Below are positions 34,395 to 43,049 of a stretch of DNA of 64,000 bases, piece after piece. The stretch is from Dolomitihabitans soli (GTDB lineage: Bacteria; Actinomycetota; Actinomycetes; Streptosporangiales; Streptosporangiaceae), in the NCBI RefSeq assembly GCF_022213955.1, contig NZ_JAKNTW010000006.1, forward strand, positions 372,001-436,000, given 5' to 3'. The notes beneath the pieces are model-generated. The model was not told where the DNA came from. It made no database searches and was given only the letters and a program-made list of their open reading frames with translations. Within the stretch, counting starts at the first letter, position 1. Each line of letters begins with the position of its first letter. The translations under genes and the position numbers were made by a program.

Positions 34395-35966
34395 ATGAAT
34401 GCGCCGCTGACGTTCGCGCAGGAGCAGATTTATCACGCCGACCGGGAGAACCCGCAGGTGCGCACGCCCGTGTACTTCAACTATCGGCTGCGCGGCGCGT
34501 TCGACCCTAGCGCTTTCGTCGAAGCCCTCGACACGGTCGTGCGGGACAACGAGGCGCTGCGCGTCGTCATCGACGAGGGACCCGGCGGGCGGCTGCGGCA
34601 GCGAACGCTTGAGCCGTCGGACGTGGAACTGGTGCGGTGCCAGGACGTCCGCAGCAACTCCGCGGAGCAGTTCGACCGGTACGCGCGCGGACTCAACAGA
34701 AAGCTGCTGCTGAGCGCCTGGGATCCGGCGCGCGACCAGCCCTTCGCGTTCGTCCTGCTGCGCAACTCGCCGACCTTGCACGCCTTCCTGGCGGTCTTCC
34801 CCCACCTGGTGATCGACGGCCTCGGCCGTGACCTGCTGGTGGCGCAGCTGTGGCGGCACTACGCGAAGTCGACCGGCACGCGGCCGCCCAGTCTTCTCGC
34901 CGCCGCCCGCGCCCAGCGTGCCGCGCTGGGCGCCCCCGCGGCAGCCGCCAACCGTGCGTACTGGCGGCGGAGTATCACCTCCTCGTCGCCCGTCTACCAG
35001 TCCAGTCACATCTCGCCGCCCGACGCGGCGGAGGAGGGGTGTGAGTACCAGGCGCTCAAAGTGTCCGGCCGTACGCTGATGAAGATCACGCGGGACTGCC
35101 GCAAGCAGCGCTGCACGCGCTTCCAGTGGCTGCTGGCCGCCGTGGTCGCGACGCTGCTCGACTTCACGCCCCAGGACCGTCTCACCATCAACGTCCCGGT
35201 GGACACTAGGGGCGCCGCGGACGGCGACGTCGTCGGGATGTTCACCCTCGTGCTGCCGATGACCGTGGTCAGGACGGGCGAAAGCACTCCGGTCCAGGTG
35301 CGCAGGACGCTGATGGACGCGCTGCGCCACGCCTACGTCGACCGCGACACGCTCGCGGGCGCCGGCCGGGAACTGGCCGGCCGGTGGGACATCGAGCCGA
35401 GCGTCACGGTGGCGGCAAACCTCCGGCACGGCAAGGGCTACCGCGACCTCTCACCGTCCCTGGACGTCGAGCTCACCCCCGGCGCCTACGACCCGCCGGT
35501 CTCGAGTTCGCTCGGCGTCTCGCTGCACATCGAGGACGCGGCCGACAGAGTCTCGATCGGCATCGCCTTCGGCAGAAGCCGCTTCTCCCCAGCCGCGACC
35601 GCGTCCATCATGCGGCGGCTGGCCCAGCGGATCGACGACGCCGACGCCCAGTGCTCGGCGGGGGAGAATCCGCAGGGCCTCACCCGGGTCGGCCAGACCG
35701 AGGCCGTGTTCGCCGACCTCCGCGCGACGAGAGAACTGCTGCTGGCCCACCCCCTCGTGGCGGCGGCGCGGGTGGAGGTGAGCGACACCGCCCGGGTCGA
35801 GGCGGTGGTTCGCACGCGCGGCCGGGTCGAGCCGGGTGAGCTGGAGGCCCACTGCGCCGAGCGCGCCGCCGTACAGCGCTTCGTCCTCCCGCCGAAGGTG
35901 CGCGTCGACGTCCCGCCGGCGGGACACGCGGGCGTCAGGCGGCCGATTCCGCCCGCAATGCGGTGA
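34395..35966 (+). CDS. Free-standing condensation domain with A-subdomain-like tail
   Basis: A 523-residue protein. Residues about 1-440 are an NRPS condensation domain with the active-site HxxxDG motif at His137-Gly142 (FPHLVIDGLGRD) and the later motif LTINVPVDTRG. It should form an amide or ester between a carrier-bound acyl group and a nucleophile, like VibH. The last ~75 residues (LAHPLVAAARVEVSDTARVE) resemble the C-terminal subdomain of adenylation enzymes without a catalytic core. The ATG follows GGAGG. The end overlaps the convergent ACP gene by 32 bp. Confidence 0.82.
   Translation: MNAPLTFAQEQIYHADRENPQVRTPVYFNYRLRGAFDPSAFVEALDTVVRDNEALRVVIDEGPGGRLRQRTLEPSDVELVRCQDVRSNSAEQFDRYARGLNRKLLLSAWDPARDQPFAFVLLRNSPTLHAFLAVFPHLVIDGLGRDLLVAQLWRHYAKSTGTRPPSLLAAARAQRAALGAPAAAANRAYWRRSITSSSPVYQSSHISPPDAAEEGCEYQALKVSGRTLMKITRDCRKQRCTRFQWLLAAVVATLLDFTPQDRLTINVPVDTRGAADGDVVGMFTLVLPMTVVRTGESTPVQVRRTLMDALRHAYVDRDTLAGAGRELAGRWDIEPSVTVAANLRHGKGYRDLSPSLDVELTPGAYDPPVSSSLGVSLHIEDAADRVSIGIAFGRSRFSPAATASIMRRLAQRIDDADAQCSAGENPQGLTRVGQTEAVFADLRATRELLLAHPLVAAARVEVSDTARVEAVVRTRGRVEPGELEAHCAERAAVQRFVLPPKVRVDVPPAGHAGVRRPIPPAMR
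35910..35925. repeat. Copy of the GTCCCGCCGGCGGGAC palindrome
   Basis: An exact 16-bp match to the palindrome at 30880-30895, located in the 3' end of the condensation gene where it encodes VPPAG. It may be coincidence of codon use or a second LmbU-type site. Confidence 0.4.
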
Positions 35967-36198
35967 CCAGCCGGGCGATACTCGCCAGGTCCCGGAAATT
36001 GGCGCCGACCACGTTTTCCGTCGGTACGGCGACGCCGAATCGCTGAGCGATGAAACTGACCAGTCGTATGGTGGACAGCGAGGTGAGGACGCCCCATTCG
36101 AGAAGCGGAGTATCGGCGGCCAACTCGGCCCCCTGATCCTCGAGGATTTCCTCCACCAGGAAGGTGCGAAGGGCGTTTACGACATCGTCGTTGTTCAT
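35935..36198 (-). CDS. Acyl/peptidyl carrier protein
   Basis: An 87-residue discrete carrier protein. The predicted phosphopantetheine site is Ser40 in LLEWGVLTSLSTIRLVSFI, where Thr replaces the usual Asp before Ser. Helices flank it as in the ACP fold. The ATG at 36198 follows GGAG with good spacing; a GTG two codons earlier is possible. It is convergent with the condensation gene and divergent from the Gfo/Idh operon. It could hold proline/pyrrole or another building block. Confidence 0.8.
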   Translation of the reverse strand: MNNDDVVNALRTFLVEEILEDQGAELAADTPLLEWGVLTSLSTIRLVSFIAQRFGVAVPTENVVGANFRDLASIARLVTALRAESAA

Positions 36199-36276
36199 TT
36201 CCACTCCTTGACGAGAACAGCGTTGAGTCTCGCATGGTTTAGGTTGTCCGCCACGTTTTCAGAAGGGCGTGCTGTC

Positions 36277-37314
36277 TTGATTAAAGTAGGTGTCATAGGC
36301 TTGGGCCGTTCCGGCTGGGGTCTGCATGCGACGGCAATGGCCAGACTCCCGGCGCAGTTTCAGATCGTCGCCGCGACCGACCCGATCAAAGAACGGGCCG
36401 AACAGGCGGCCGACGAGTTCGGCTGCGCCGCCTATTCCTCGCCCGCGGGCCTGGTCGCCGACGACGATGTCGAACTGGTCGTGGTGGCGTCGCCCAGCCA
36501 TCTGCACGCGGCGCACGCCGTCCAGGCGCTGGAGCACGGCAGACACGTGCTGGTGGAGAAGCCCTTCTCGCTTTCGCTCGCCGAGGCCGATGACATGTTC
36601 GCCGCGGCCAGGCGGGCGGACCGGCTGCTGACCGCCGCCCAGAACCTCAGGTACACGGCCGACTTCGTCAAGGTCCGCGAGGTCGTCGCCTCGGGAAAGC
36701 TCGGCGAGATCATCCAGATCGACATCCGGCGGCACGCCTTCAGGCGGCGCTGGGACTGGCAGACGCTGACCGAGTTCGGCGGCGGCATGCTGCACAACGA
36801 CGCCAGCCACATCGTCGACCAGGCGCTGCTGCTGCTGGGCGAGGCGGACGTGGAGGTCACCTGCTCGCTGGCGCGCACGCCGCTCAGCCTCGGCGACGCC
36901 GAGGACCACGCCAAGATCCTCCTTTCCGCCGAGGGACGCCCGCTGGTCGACCTGGAGTTCACCAATGCCTGCGCCTACCCGCAGGACCAGTGGCTGGTGA
37001 TGGGGACGCGCGGCAGCCTCACCGGCGGCGCGAACCACCTGCGCTGGCGCTACCTCGACCCCGAGCTGCTCGACGCCCGCAAGGTCAGCAGCGAGCCGCC
37101 CGAGGATCGCGGCTACAACACCGAGGACCTGCCGTGGGTCGAGGAGGAGTGCCGGCTACCCGCCGAGACGTACGTGTCGAGTCACGTGCGGCTGTACCGG
37201 AGTCTGCACGCCACCCTCCGGGACGGCCGGCCGCCGGACATCACCCCCGAGAGCGTCAGGCGGCAGATCGCCGTCCTGGAACGGTGCCGCGGAGCGATAA
37301 GGAGTGTCGCGTGA
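36277..37314 (+). CDS. Gfo/Idh/MocA-family sugar or cyclitol dehydrogenase
   Basis: A 345-residue NAD(P)-dependent oxidoreductase. It has the Rossmann start IKVGVIGLGRSGWGLHA, VVASPSHLHAAHAVQAL, and VLVEKPFSLSLAEAD with the catalytic Lys. The substrate domain includes FGGGMLHNDASHIVDQAL with the expected Asp/His pair. The TTG start at 36277 has GAAGGG upstream. The stop overlaps the TIM-barrel gene start (GTGA). It probably oxidises or reduces a sugar or inositol hydroxyl in a pathway shared with the second Gfo/Idh gene at 38123. Confidence 0.87.
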   Translation: MIKVGVIGLGRSGWGLHATAMARLPAQFQIVAATDPIKERAEQAADEFGCAAYSSPAGLVADDDVELVVVASPSHLHAAHAVQALEHGRHVLVEKPFSLSLAEADDMFAAARRADRLLTAAQNLRYTADFVKVREVVASGKLGEIIQIDIRRHAFRRRWDWQTLTEFGGGMLHNDASHIVDQALLLLGEADVEVTCSLARTPLSLGDAEDHAKILLSAEGRPLVDLEFTNACAYPQDQWLVMGTRGSLTGGANHLRWRYLDPELLDARKVSSEPPEDRGYNTEDLPWVEEECRLPAETYVSSHVRLYRSLHATLRDGRPPDITPESVRRQIAVLERCRGAIRSVA

Positions 37315-38126
37315 AGCTCGCATTCAGCACGCTGGGCAGCCCCGGCTGGACCTGGAGCCAGGCGGTCGAGGCCGCGGCACGGTACGGCTTCGACGGCATC
37401 GAGTGGCGGCTGGTCGACGGCCGCATCATCGACCCGGCCTTCCCGCGCGATCAGGCCACGCGGATCGGCCGGGCGTGCGCCGCGGCCGGGCTGGCCGTAC
37501 CGGCCCTGGACAGCAGCATCGACCTCGCGGCGCGGCCCGGCCCGGACCGCGACCGGGTGCTGGCCGAGACCCGCGCCATGCTGCGCCTGGCCGAGGCGTT
37601 CGGCGCGACGTACCTGCGCGTGTTCCCCGGAGCCTTCGCACCCGAAGCCGGCGCCGCCGAGTGGTTGCGGGAGGCCCTGCGGAGCCTGCGCCCCGACCTG
37701 CGCGAGACCGGCGTACGGCTGGCGATGGAGTTGCACGACTCGCGGGACGCACCCGGCATCCGCGGAAAGTCGTGCAGCCGATTCGTGGCCGAGGCGCTCA
37801 GCGGCGTCGACTTCCCCGAAGCAGGGGTGCAGTGGGACCTCGGCAACCCGTACCTGGAGGACGAGGACGCGGCGACCACGTGGCGGAACATCCGTCCCTG
37901 GCTGTTCTACCTGCAGGTCAAGGACATGATCAAGAAGAACGGCAGGTGGTCCTACGTTCTCATGGGCGAAGGAGAGCTGCCGATCCCTGACGTGCTGAGC
38001 TGGCTGGGCGGGAGAGATTTCGATGGCTGGGTCTCCCTGGAGTGGGAGAAGTACTGGAACCCCGAGCTCGCCGAGCCGGAGATCGCGCTGCCGCAGTTCC
38101 TCGAGTACATGAAGGACTACCGATGA
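37311..38126 (+). CDS. TIM-barrel sugar isomerase/epimerase
   Basis: A 271-residue AP-endonuclease-2/IolI-type protein. Likely metal ligands are in RLAMELHDSRD (Glu), VQWDLGNPY (Asp), QVKDMIKK and VSLEWEKYW (Glu). The family catalyses keto-sugar or inosose isomerisation, epimerisation or elimination. The GTG overlaps the upstream oxidoreductase stop, and its stop overlaps the next oxidoreductase start (ATGA). Lying between two Gfo/Idh genes, it probably acts on a keto intermediate made by one and reduced by the other. Confidence 0.83.
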   Translation: MKLAFSTLGSPGWTWSQAVEAAARYGFDGIEWRLVDGRIIDPAFPRDQATRIGRACAAAGLAVPALDSSIDLAARPGPDRDRVLAETRAMLRLAEAFGATYLRVFPGAFAPEAGAAEWLREALRSLRPDLRETGVRLAMELHDSRDAPGIRGKSCSRFVAEALSGVDFPEAGVQWDLGNPYLEDEDAATTWRNIRPWLFYLQVKDMIKKNGRWSYVLMGEGELPIPDVLSWLGGRDFDGWVSLEWEKYWNPELAEPEIALPQFLEYMKDYR

Positions 38127-39145
38127 CCATCCACGCGATCATCGGCTGCGGCCGCGTGGCGCCCAACCACGTCGACGGCTTCCGCGCCCTGCCCGGCTGG
38201 GACGTGGCGTGGGCGTGCGACCGCGACCCCGGCAGGGCCGCCGGCTTCGCCGCCGAGTTCGGCCTGGGCAGGGCGACGGCCGCCGTCGAGGAGGTGCTCG
38301 CCGACCCCGCCGTGACGAGCGTCTCGGTCGCCGTCGACCACGCGCAGCACCACGTCCTGACCGAACAGGCGCTGCTGGCCGGCAAGCACGTCCTGGTGGA
38401 GAAACCGCTGGCGCTGTCGAGGCAGGACGGCGAGCGCCTGGTCAAACTGGCGGAACAGCGCGGTCTGGTGCTTTCGGTCGTGTCACAGCACCGCTACGAC
38501 CCGCTGGTCGTCTCGGTCGCCCGCTGGCTGCGCGAGGGGCGGCTCGGCACGCTGCTGTTCGCCCAGGTGTCACTTGAGGCGTCCCGGCCGGCCGACTACT
38601 ACGCCGACAGCTACTGGCGCGGCACCTGGGCGGGCGAAGGCGGCTCGGCCCTGGTGAACCAGGGTTACCACTGCCTGGACGTGACCCGGTTCCTGCTCGG
38701 CGAACTGGAGGTCAAGGCGGCGATCGCGGGGCGCCGCCGGCTGGCGGACGTGATCGAGACGGAGGACACGCTGAGCGCCCTCCTGCTGGCGGGCCCCACA
38801 CCGGTCACGCTCAACGTCACCGTCGCGAGCGACACCCTCTGGCGTACCCGGCTGGAGCTGACCGGCAGCGAGGGGGCCGTCTGCTTCGACCTCGACCACC
38901 CCAGCACGCTGCATCGTGCCACGGAGGGCGTCGCATCGGCCGAGCACGCTGAAGAGCAGACCGCCGACCAGACCGGGCCCGCCCCCGGCATCGACTACTA
39001 CGGCATCTCGCACCGCCGCCAGATCGCCAACTTCGCCGCCGCCGTCGAGACCGGAGCGCCGCTGGTGGCCGACGCGCGTACGGCGCTCGGCATGATCGAG
39101 CTCCTCGAACAGATCTACGGCGCGGCAGAGAGCGCACGGACATGA
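38123..39145 (+). CDS. Gfo/Idh/MocA-family dehydrogenase (second)
   Basis: A 340-residue oxidoreductase. It shows IHAIIGCGRVAPNHVDG (Rossmann) and HVLVEKPLALSRQDGE (catalytic Lys), with ALVNQGYHCLDVTRFLL in the substrate domain. It is only distantly similar to the product of 36277, so it likely handles a different oxidation state or position of the same sugar. The ATG overlaps the isomerase stop, and the stop overlaps the glycosyltransferase start. Confidence 0.86.
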   Translation: MTIHAIIGCGRVAPNHVDGFRALPGWDVAWACDRDPGRAAGFAAEFGLGRATAAVEEVLADPAVTSVSVAVDHAQHHVLTEQALLAGKHVLVEKPLALSRQDGERLVKLAEQRGLVLSVVSQHRYDPLVVSVARWLREGRLGTLLFAQVSLEASRPADYYADSYWRGTWAGEGGSALVNQGYHCLDVTRFLLGELEVKAAIAGRRRLADVIETEDTLSALLLAGPTPVTLNVTVASDTLWRTRLELTGSEGAVCFDLDHPSTLHRATEGVASAEHAEEQTADQTGPAPGIDYYGISHRRQIANFAAAVETGAPLVADARTALGMIELLEQIYGAAESART

Positions 39146-40383
39146 CCAAGGTGCTCGTCACCGCCGAGGCGTTCGGCTTCGGCCCGGCGTCCAAGCTGCA
39201 CGCCGTCTGCGTGGAACTGGCCGGTCGAGGGGTCGAGTGCCACTTCGCGGGCGAGAAGTCCGCGCTCACCTTCGCCAAGGTCAACGCGGGCACGTTCGCC
39301 TCGATCACCGAGGTCGACTCGATGGCCGGGCTCTCCTCGATCGCGCGTGACGGGTTCGACGCGGCCGTCAGCGTGATGGACCCCTTCCTGCCGCTGTGGG
39401 CGCGCCTGAACGACGTCCCCTGCATGTACGTGGACAGCCTCTACTGGTTCTGGCAGTGGGCTCCCGAGCAGGAGGCCGACCTGCAGAAGACCGCCGCCTA
39501 CCTGCTCTCGTCGGGCGGGCTCGACGCCCTGAGGTCGGTGCCGCTGCACGACAGCCAGTACATCGCGCACTACCTGAGCGACCTGACGTGCGCGCAGCGC
39601 GCACCCCAGGCGGGGCCACGGCTCACCAGCCTGCCCGGGCTGCGATGCGTACGGCTGGTCGACGCGATCGTCGACGTCTCACACCGCGCCCCCGCCCCCA
39701 GGAACCAGTGGCTGGCGACCACGAGCGGCATGGTCAATCCGCTGCTCCCGGTGGAATCGGCGCTCGTCTGGGTCGAGGTGGTCGGCGCCCTGCTGGCGGA
39801 GGCGGCGCGGGCCGCCGGCGCCGACGAGCCGATCGTGCTGGCCGGCAACCCCGTCATCCTCGACAAGGCCGTCGTGCCAGGCAGGATCCAGCTCACCCCG
39901 CTGGACCACGGCGCGATCCTGGGCGCCATGAACACGTCGCTGGCCTGCCTCGCGCCGCCCGGCCTGACGACCGCGCTGGAGTGCGCCGCCTACGGCGCGC
40001 CCCTGATCCTGCTGCCCGAGCAGCACTACGGCCATCTGGCCAACTACCGCGAGATCGCACGGTGCGCGGTGGCGGGCGCGTTCCCGCACGCGCTGGTCGA
40101 CCCCGACGGGGAAGCGCCGGGGGACGGCGACATCCTGACGCAGACGCTGGCGGTCGCCGAGCGGCTGAGCCACCACTTCCGCACGCGCAGCGAGGTCTGG
40201 TCGCGCATGGTGTCGGAGGTCGCCGGGGCCATGCGCCTGGTACGGCGCGACAGCGGGCGGCTGCACGCCGCGCAGGACGCCGCGATCCGCCGCTTCGCGG
40301 GCGGCTACGCGGGGTCGGCCCAGGTGGCCGACGCGCTGGAGTCGATGCTCGATCGGATGGGTGATCGGCAGGTGGCGAGTTGA
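39142..40383 (+). CDS. GT-B-fold glycosyltransferase-like protein
   Basis: A 413-residue protein starting VLVTAEAFGFGPASKLHAVC, with the N-terminal GT-B arrangement. A C-terminal donor-site-like segment reads GLTTALECAAYGAPLILLPE followed by QHYGHLANYREI, similar to MurG/MGT-type nucleotide-sugar sites. It should transfer a sugar, probably the one shaped by the three preceding enzymes. A relation to cytosylglucuronate synthases came to mind but cannot be verified. It overlaps both neighbours by 4 bp (TTGA with the next gene). Confidence 0.72.
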   Translation: MTKVLVTAEAFGFGPASKLHAVCVELAGRGVECHFAGEKSALTFAKVNAGTFASITEVDSMAGLSSIARDGFDAAVSVMDPFLPLWARLNDVPCMYVDSLYWFWQWAPEQEADLQKTAAYLLSSGGLDALRSVPLHDSQYIAHYLSDLTCAQRAPQAGPRLTSLPGLRCVRLVDAIVDVSHRAPAPRNQWLATTSGMVNPLLPVESALVWVEVVGALLAEAARAAGADEPIVLAGNPVILDKAVVPGRIQLTPLDHGAILGAMNTSLACLAPPGLTTALECAAYGAPLILLPEQHYGHLANYREIARCAVAGAFPHALVDPDGEAPGDGDILTQTLAVAERLSHHFRTRSEVWSRMVSEVAGAMRLVRRDSGRLHAAQDAAIRRFAGGYAGSAQVADALESMLDRMGDRQVAS

Positions 40384-41657
40384 CCACCACGTCGGGCGCG
40401 CTCACCTGGGGGCAGGCCGATCTGGTCAACTGGGTCGCCGCGATCGGCGGCGACCTGGCGCACCTGGTCATGATCAGGGACCTGGGTCCCGCGGGCGGAG
40501 CGGAGAGCGCGGCCGTCGCGACGTCCGCGCTCCGCACGCTGGAGGCGCGGCACGCGATCCTGCGGACCAGATTCTCGCTGGACGGCCAGGCCGGGCAGAC
40601 GGTGGACGACGACGCGGGCCTCGACATCAGGCAGGCGTCCGCACCGGTGGCGCCGGCGGCCAACCTCCTCAGGATCCACAGTCGCTACCTGACCGGGCGT
40701 GCCACCCTCGTCCCCGAATCCGACCCGCCGATCTGCCTGCTCTACCGGCGTCCCGACGAGCGCTGGGGATCCCTGCTCGTCACCTCTCACCTGGTCGTCG
40801 ACGGTTACGGGGTCGCCCGCCTGGCCGAGGAGTACCAGGCGCTGGTCGGCGGCGCGCCGCCGACCGCCCTGCCACCGGCGGTCGCCCCGCTGGCGGTCGC
40901 CGAGCTCGAGGCGAGCCCGCGCAGGCAGGAGCTGAGCGCACGCAACCTCGCGCACATGCGGGCCGACCTGACCGGGGCCGAGCCATGGCAGGTCGTGCGC
41001 GAGCCCGGGTCCCCGGCCACCCGGACCACGGCCAGGTCGGCCACGCTCAAAGCGTGCGTCGACCGCCTCTCCCAGCTCTACGACACGCCCAAGGGCGGCG
41101 TGCTGACCGCGCTGATCACCTTGCTCGTCGCACGCGCGTACGGCTTCGGCACCGTCCTGGTCAGGACGCTGTTCCGGATGCCGACCCCGGTGCGCGGCGC
41201 CACGTACATCGCGACCAACACCCTGGCCACGGTCACCCCCGTCCGGGTGGACCCCGGCTGGACCATGGAACGCTTCATGAAGGAGAGCTGGGCGTCCTGC
41301 GTGAGCTCCTACCGCAGGTGCGTCTATGACCCGTCGTCCTTCGACCGGATGCAGCGCGACGTGGCCGAGTCCCTGGGCGGCACCAGGGTCAACGGCCTGG
41401 TCTACCTGAACTACCACGTCATTCCCGACCTGTTCGACTGGAACGCCGAGCCTCGGCAGGAGACCACGAACCTCGACGGGTTCCCCGACGTCTATCGGAC
41501 GCAGTTCGACGTCAAGGAGTCCTCCGGCGCCCTGACGCTCGTCGTGGACGGCGTCTCCTGGCCTCGGACGGGGGACACCTCCGCGCAGGTTCGCGCGCTG
41601 ATCGACCTGGCCGCGTCATGCGGCGACGTCCACATGAGCGTGGGTTCGGCGGGATGA
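40380..41657 (+). CDS. Free-standing condensation-domain protein
   Basis: A 425-residue C-domain/PapA-like acyltransferase. The active-site motif HLVVDG is at 137-142 (TSHLVVDGYGVA). The C-terminal half has MPTPVRGATYIATNTLATV, like the bridge region of C domains. It would join a carrier-bound acyl group to an amine or hydroxyl, possibly a sugar. The TTG start overlaps the glycosyltransferase stop, and the end overlaps the next ligase start. It belongs to the seven-step operon 36277-43045. Confidence 0.78.
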   Translation: MTTTSGALTWGQADLVNWVAAIGGDLAHLVMIRDLGPAGGAESAAVATSALRTLEARHAILRTRFSLDGQAGQTVDDDAGLDIRQASAPVAPAANLLRIHSRYLTGRATLVPESDPPICLLYRRPDERWGSLLVTSHLVVDGYGVARLAEEYQALVGGAPPTALPPAVAPLAVAELEASPRRQELSARNLAHMRADLTGAEPWQVVREPGSPATRTTARSATLKACVDRLSQLYDTPKGGVLTALITLLVARAYGFGTVLVRTLFRMPTPVRGATYIATNTLATVTPVRVDPGWTMERFMKESWASCVSSYRRCVYDPSSFDRMQRDVAESLGGTRVNGLVYLNYHVIPDLFDWNAEPRQETTNLDGFPDVYRTQFDVKESSGALTLVVDGVSWPRTGDTSAQVRALIDLAASCGDVHMSVGSAG

Positions 41658-43045
41658 GCACGGGCCTGCACACGATCATACGGACGCACGCGGCGCGGAT
41701 CCCGGACCGCGAGGCCCTCGTCCTCTACCAGGCCGGCGGAGCGGTCGCCAGGCGCACCTGGCGTGAGCTCCACGCCGACGTCGAAGCGCGCGTGGCACTG
41801 CTGAGCCGCCACGGCTCGCCTGACCTGGTCATCGTCGAGCTGGGGCGCGGCCTCACGCACGTGATCTCGCTGCTCGCCGCCTCGGCGCTGGGCGCCGACG
41901 TCCTGCCTGTCGAGCGGCACCAGGGCTGGCCGAGCAGGACGGAGCCGAGCCATCCGGTGCGCTGGGTGGTCGAGGGCGAGGCGGTCACCGTCGCCGGGCG
42001 GGGGCCGGGCGGACGCGCCGCCCCGGCGTATCTGCTGCCCACCGGAGGCACGACAGGCGCGCCCAAGCTGGTCCGCTTCCCGTTCCAGGGCGCGGGACCG
42101 CCGCCGCTGATGTACACCCGCTGCGGCTGGCGGACCGGCCAGCGTTCCTTCATCGCGGGCACGCTGACGCATTCGGCGGCCTTCACGTGCCTGGTGTCCG
42201 CGCTCGCCGACGCCGGCACGGCGATCCTGACCGAGGTCTTCGACCCGAAGGCCGTGGCGGAGATCATCGGTACGGAACGGATCGGCTGGACGCAGCTCAC
42301 GCCCACGCACATGCGTCTGCTCCAGCCGCACCTGGGCCGGTCCGCGACCTGGTCCGGTCTCCAAGCGGCGCTGCACACCGGCGGGCCGTGCCCGCCGGAC
42401 ACCAAACGGGCCTGGATCGAGGCGCTGGGGGCCGAGCGGATCTACGAGATGTACGCGGCCACGGAGGGGATCGGCGTGACCCTGTGCCGAGGCGACGAGT
42501 GGCTCGCCCGGCCCGGCACCGTGGGCAAGGGCTTCTGCTGCCACGTCAGGATCCTCGACGACCTGGGCAGGCTCGCGCCCACCGGCACGGTCGGGACCGT
42601 GCACCTGCGCACCCTGCCGAGCCGGCACGGCGCGCGAGGCGCTCCGCCGTCCTTCCGCACCGTCGGCGACCTCGGCTGGATGGACGCCGACGGCTACCTC
42701 TACCTGGCCGGACGATCCGACGACATGGTCCTGGTCGGCGGCGAGAACGTGTATCTCAACGACGTCACCACCGCGATCGCCGGCCATCCTCAGGTGGCCG
42801 ACGCCGCGGTCGTGGCGGTCGCGGACGAGGACTTCGGCAGGCGGCTGGTCGGGCTGGTCGTCGCCCGCGAGGGGGCGGAACCGTCGGCCAAGGAGCTCGT
42901 CGCGCACTGCCTGAGGTCGCTGCCGGTGCCTGCCGTACCGAGGAGATGGCGTTTTGTGGACTCGCTGCGCCGCACCCAGAACGGCAAGACGCGAGCGGAT
43001 GTCCTGGCGGCCCTGGCCTCCGGTCAGGGCCGCTCGCGTCCGTGA
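41654..43045 (+). CDS. AMP-forming acyl ligase
   Basis: A 463-residue adenylate-forming enzyme with LLPTGGTTGAPKLVRFP (P-loop), MYAATEGIGVTL, LAGRSDDMVLVGGENVYL (hinge) and a C-terminal Lys in TQNGKTRADVL. It resembles aryl/acyl-CoA ligases such as those for coumarate or dihydroxybenzoate more than amino-acid enzymes. The ATG overlaps the condensation-gene stop. It is the last gene of the plus-strand operon and is convergent, 4 bp away, with the asparagine-synthetase-like gene. It may supply an acyl unit to a carrier or to the condensation protein. Confidence 0.8.
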   Translation: MSTGLHTIIRTHAARIPDREALVLYQAGGAVARRTWRELHADVEARVALLSRHGSPDLVIVELGRGLTHVISLLAASALGADVLPVERHQGWPSRTEPSHPVRWVVEGEAVTVAGRGPGGRAAPAYLLPTGGTTGAPKLVRFPFQGAGPPPLMYTRCGWRTGQRSFIAGTLTHSAAFTCLVSALADAGTAILTEVFDPKAVAEIIGTERIGWTQLTPTHMRLLQPHLGRSATWSGLQAALHTGGPCPPDTKRAWIEALGAERIYEMYAATEGIGVTLCRGDEWLARPGTVGKGFCCHVRILDDLGRLAPTGTVGTVHLRTLPSRHGARGAPPSFRTVGDLGWMDADGYLYLAGRSDDMVLVGGENVYLNDVTTAIAGHPQVADAAVVAVADEDFGRRLVGLVVAREGAEPSAKELVAHCLRSLPVPAVPRRWRFVDSLRRTQNGKTRADVLAALASGQGRSRP

Positions 43046-43049
43046 CGTC

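Noticed and set aside
39142-40383. Cytosylglucuronate synthase
   Set aside because: Only a vague memory of similarity; the other genes of that nucleoside pathway (CMP hydrolase, radical SAM) are absent.
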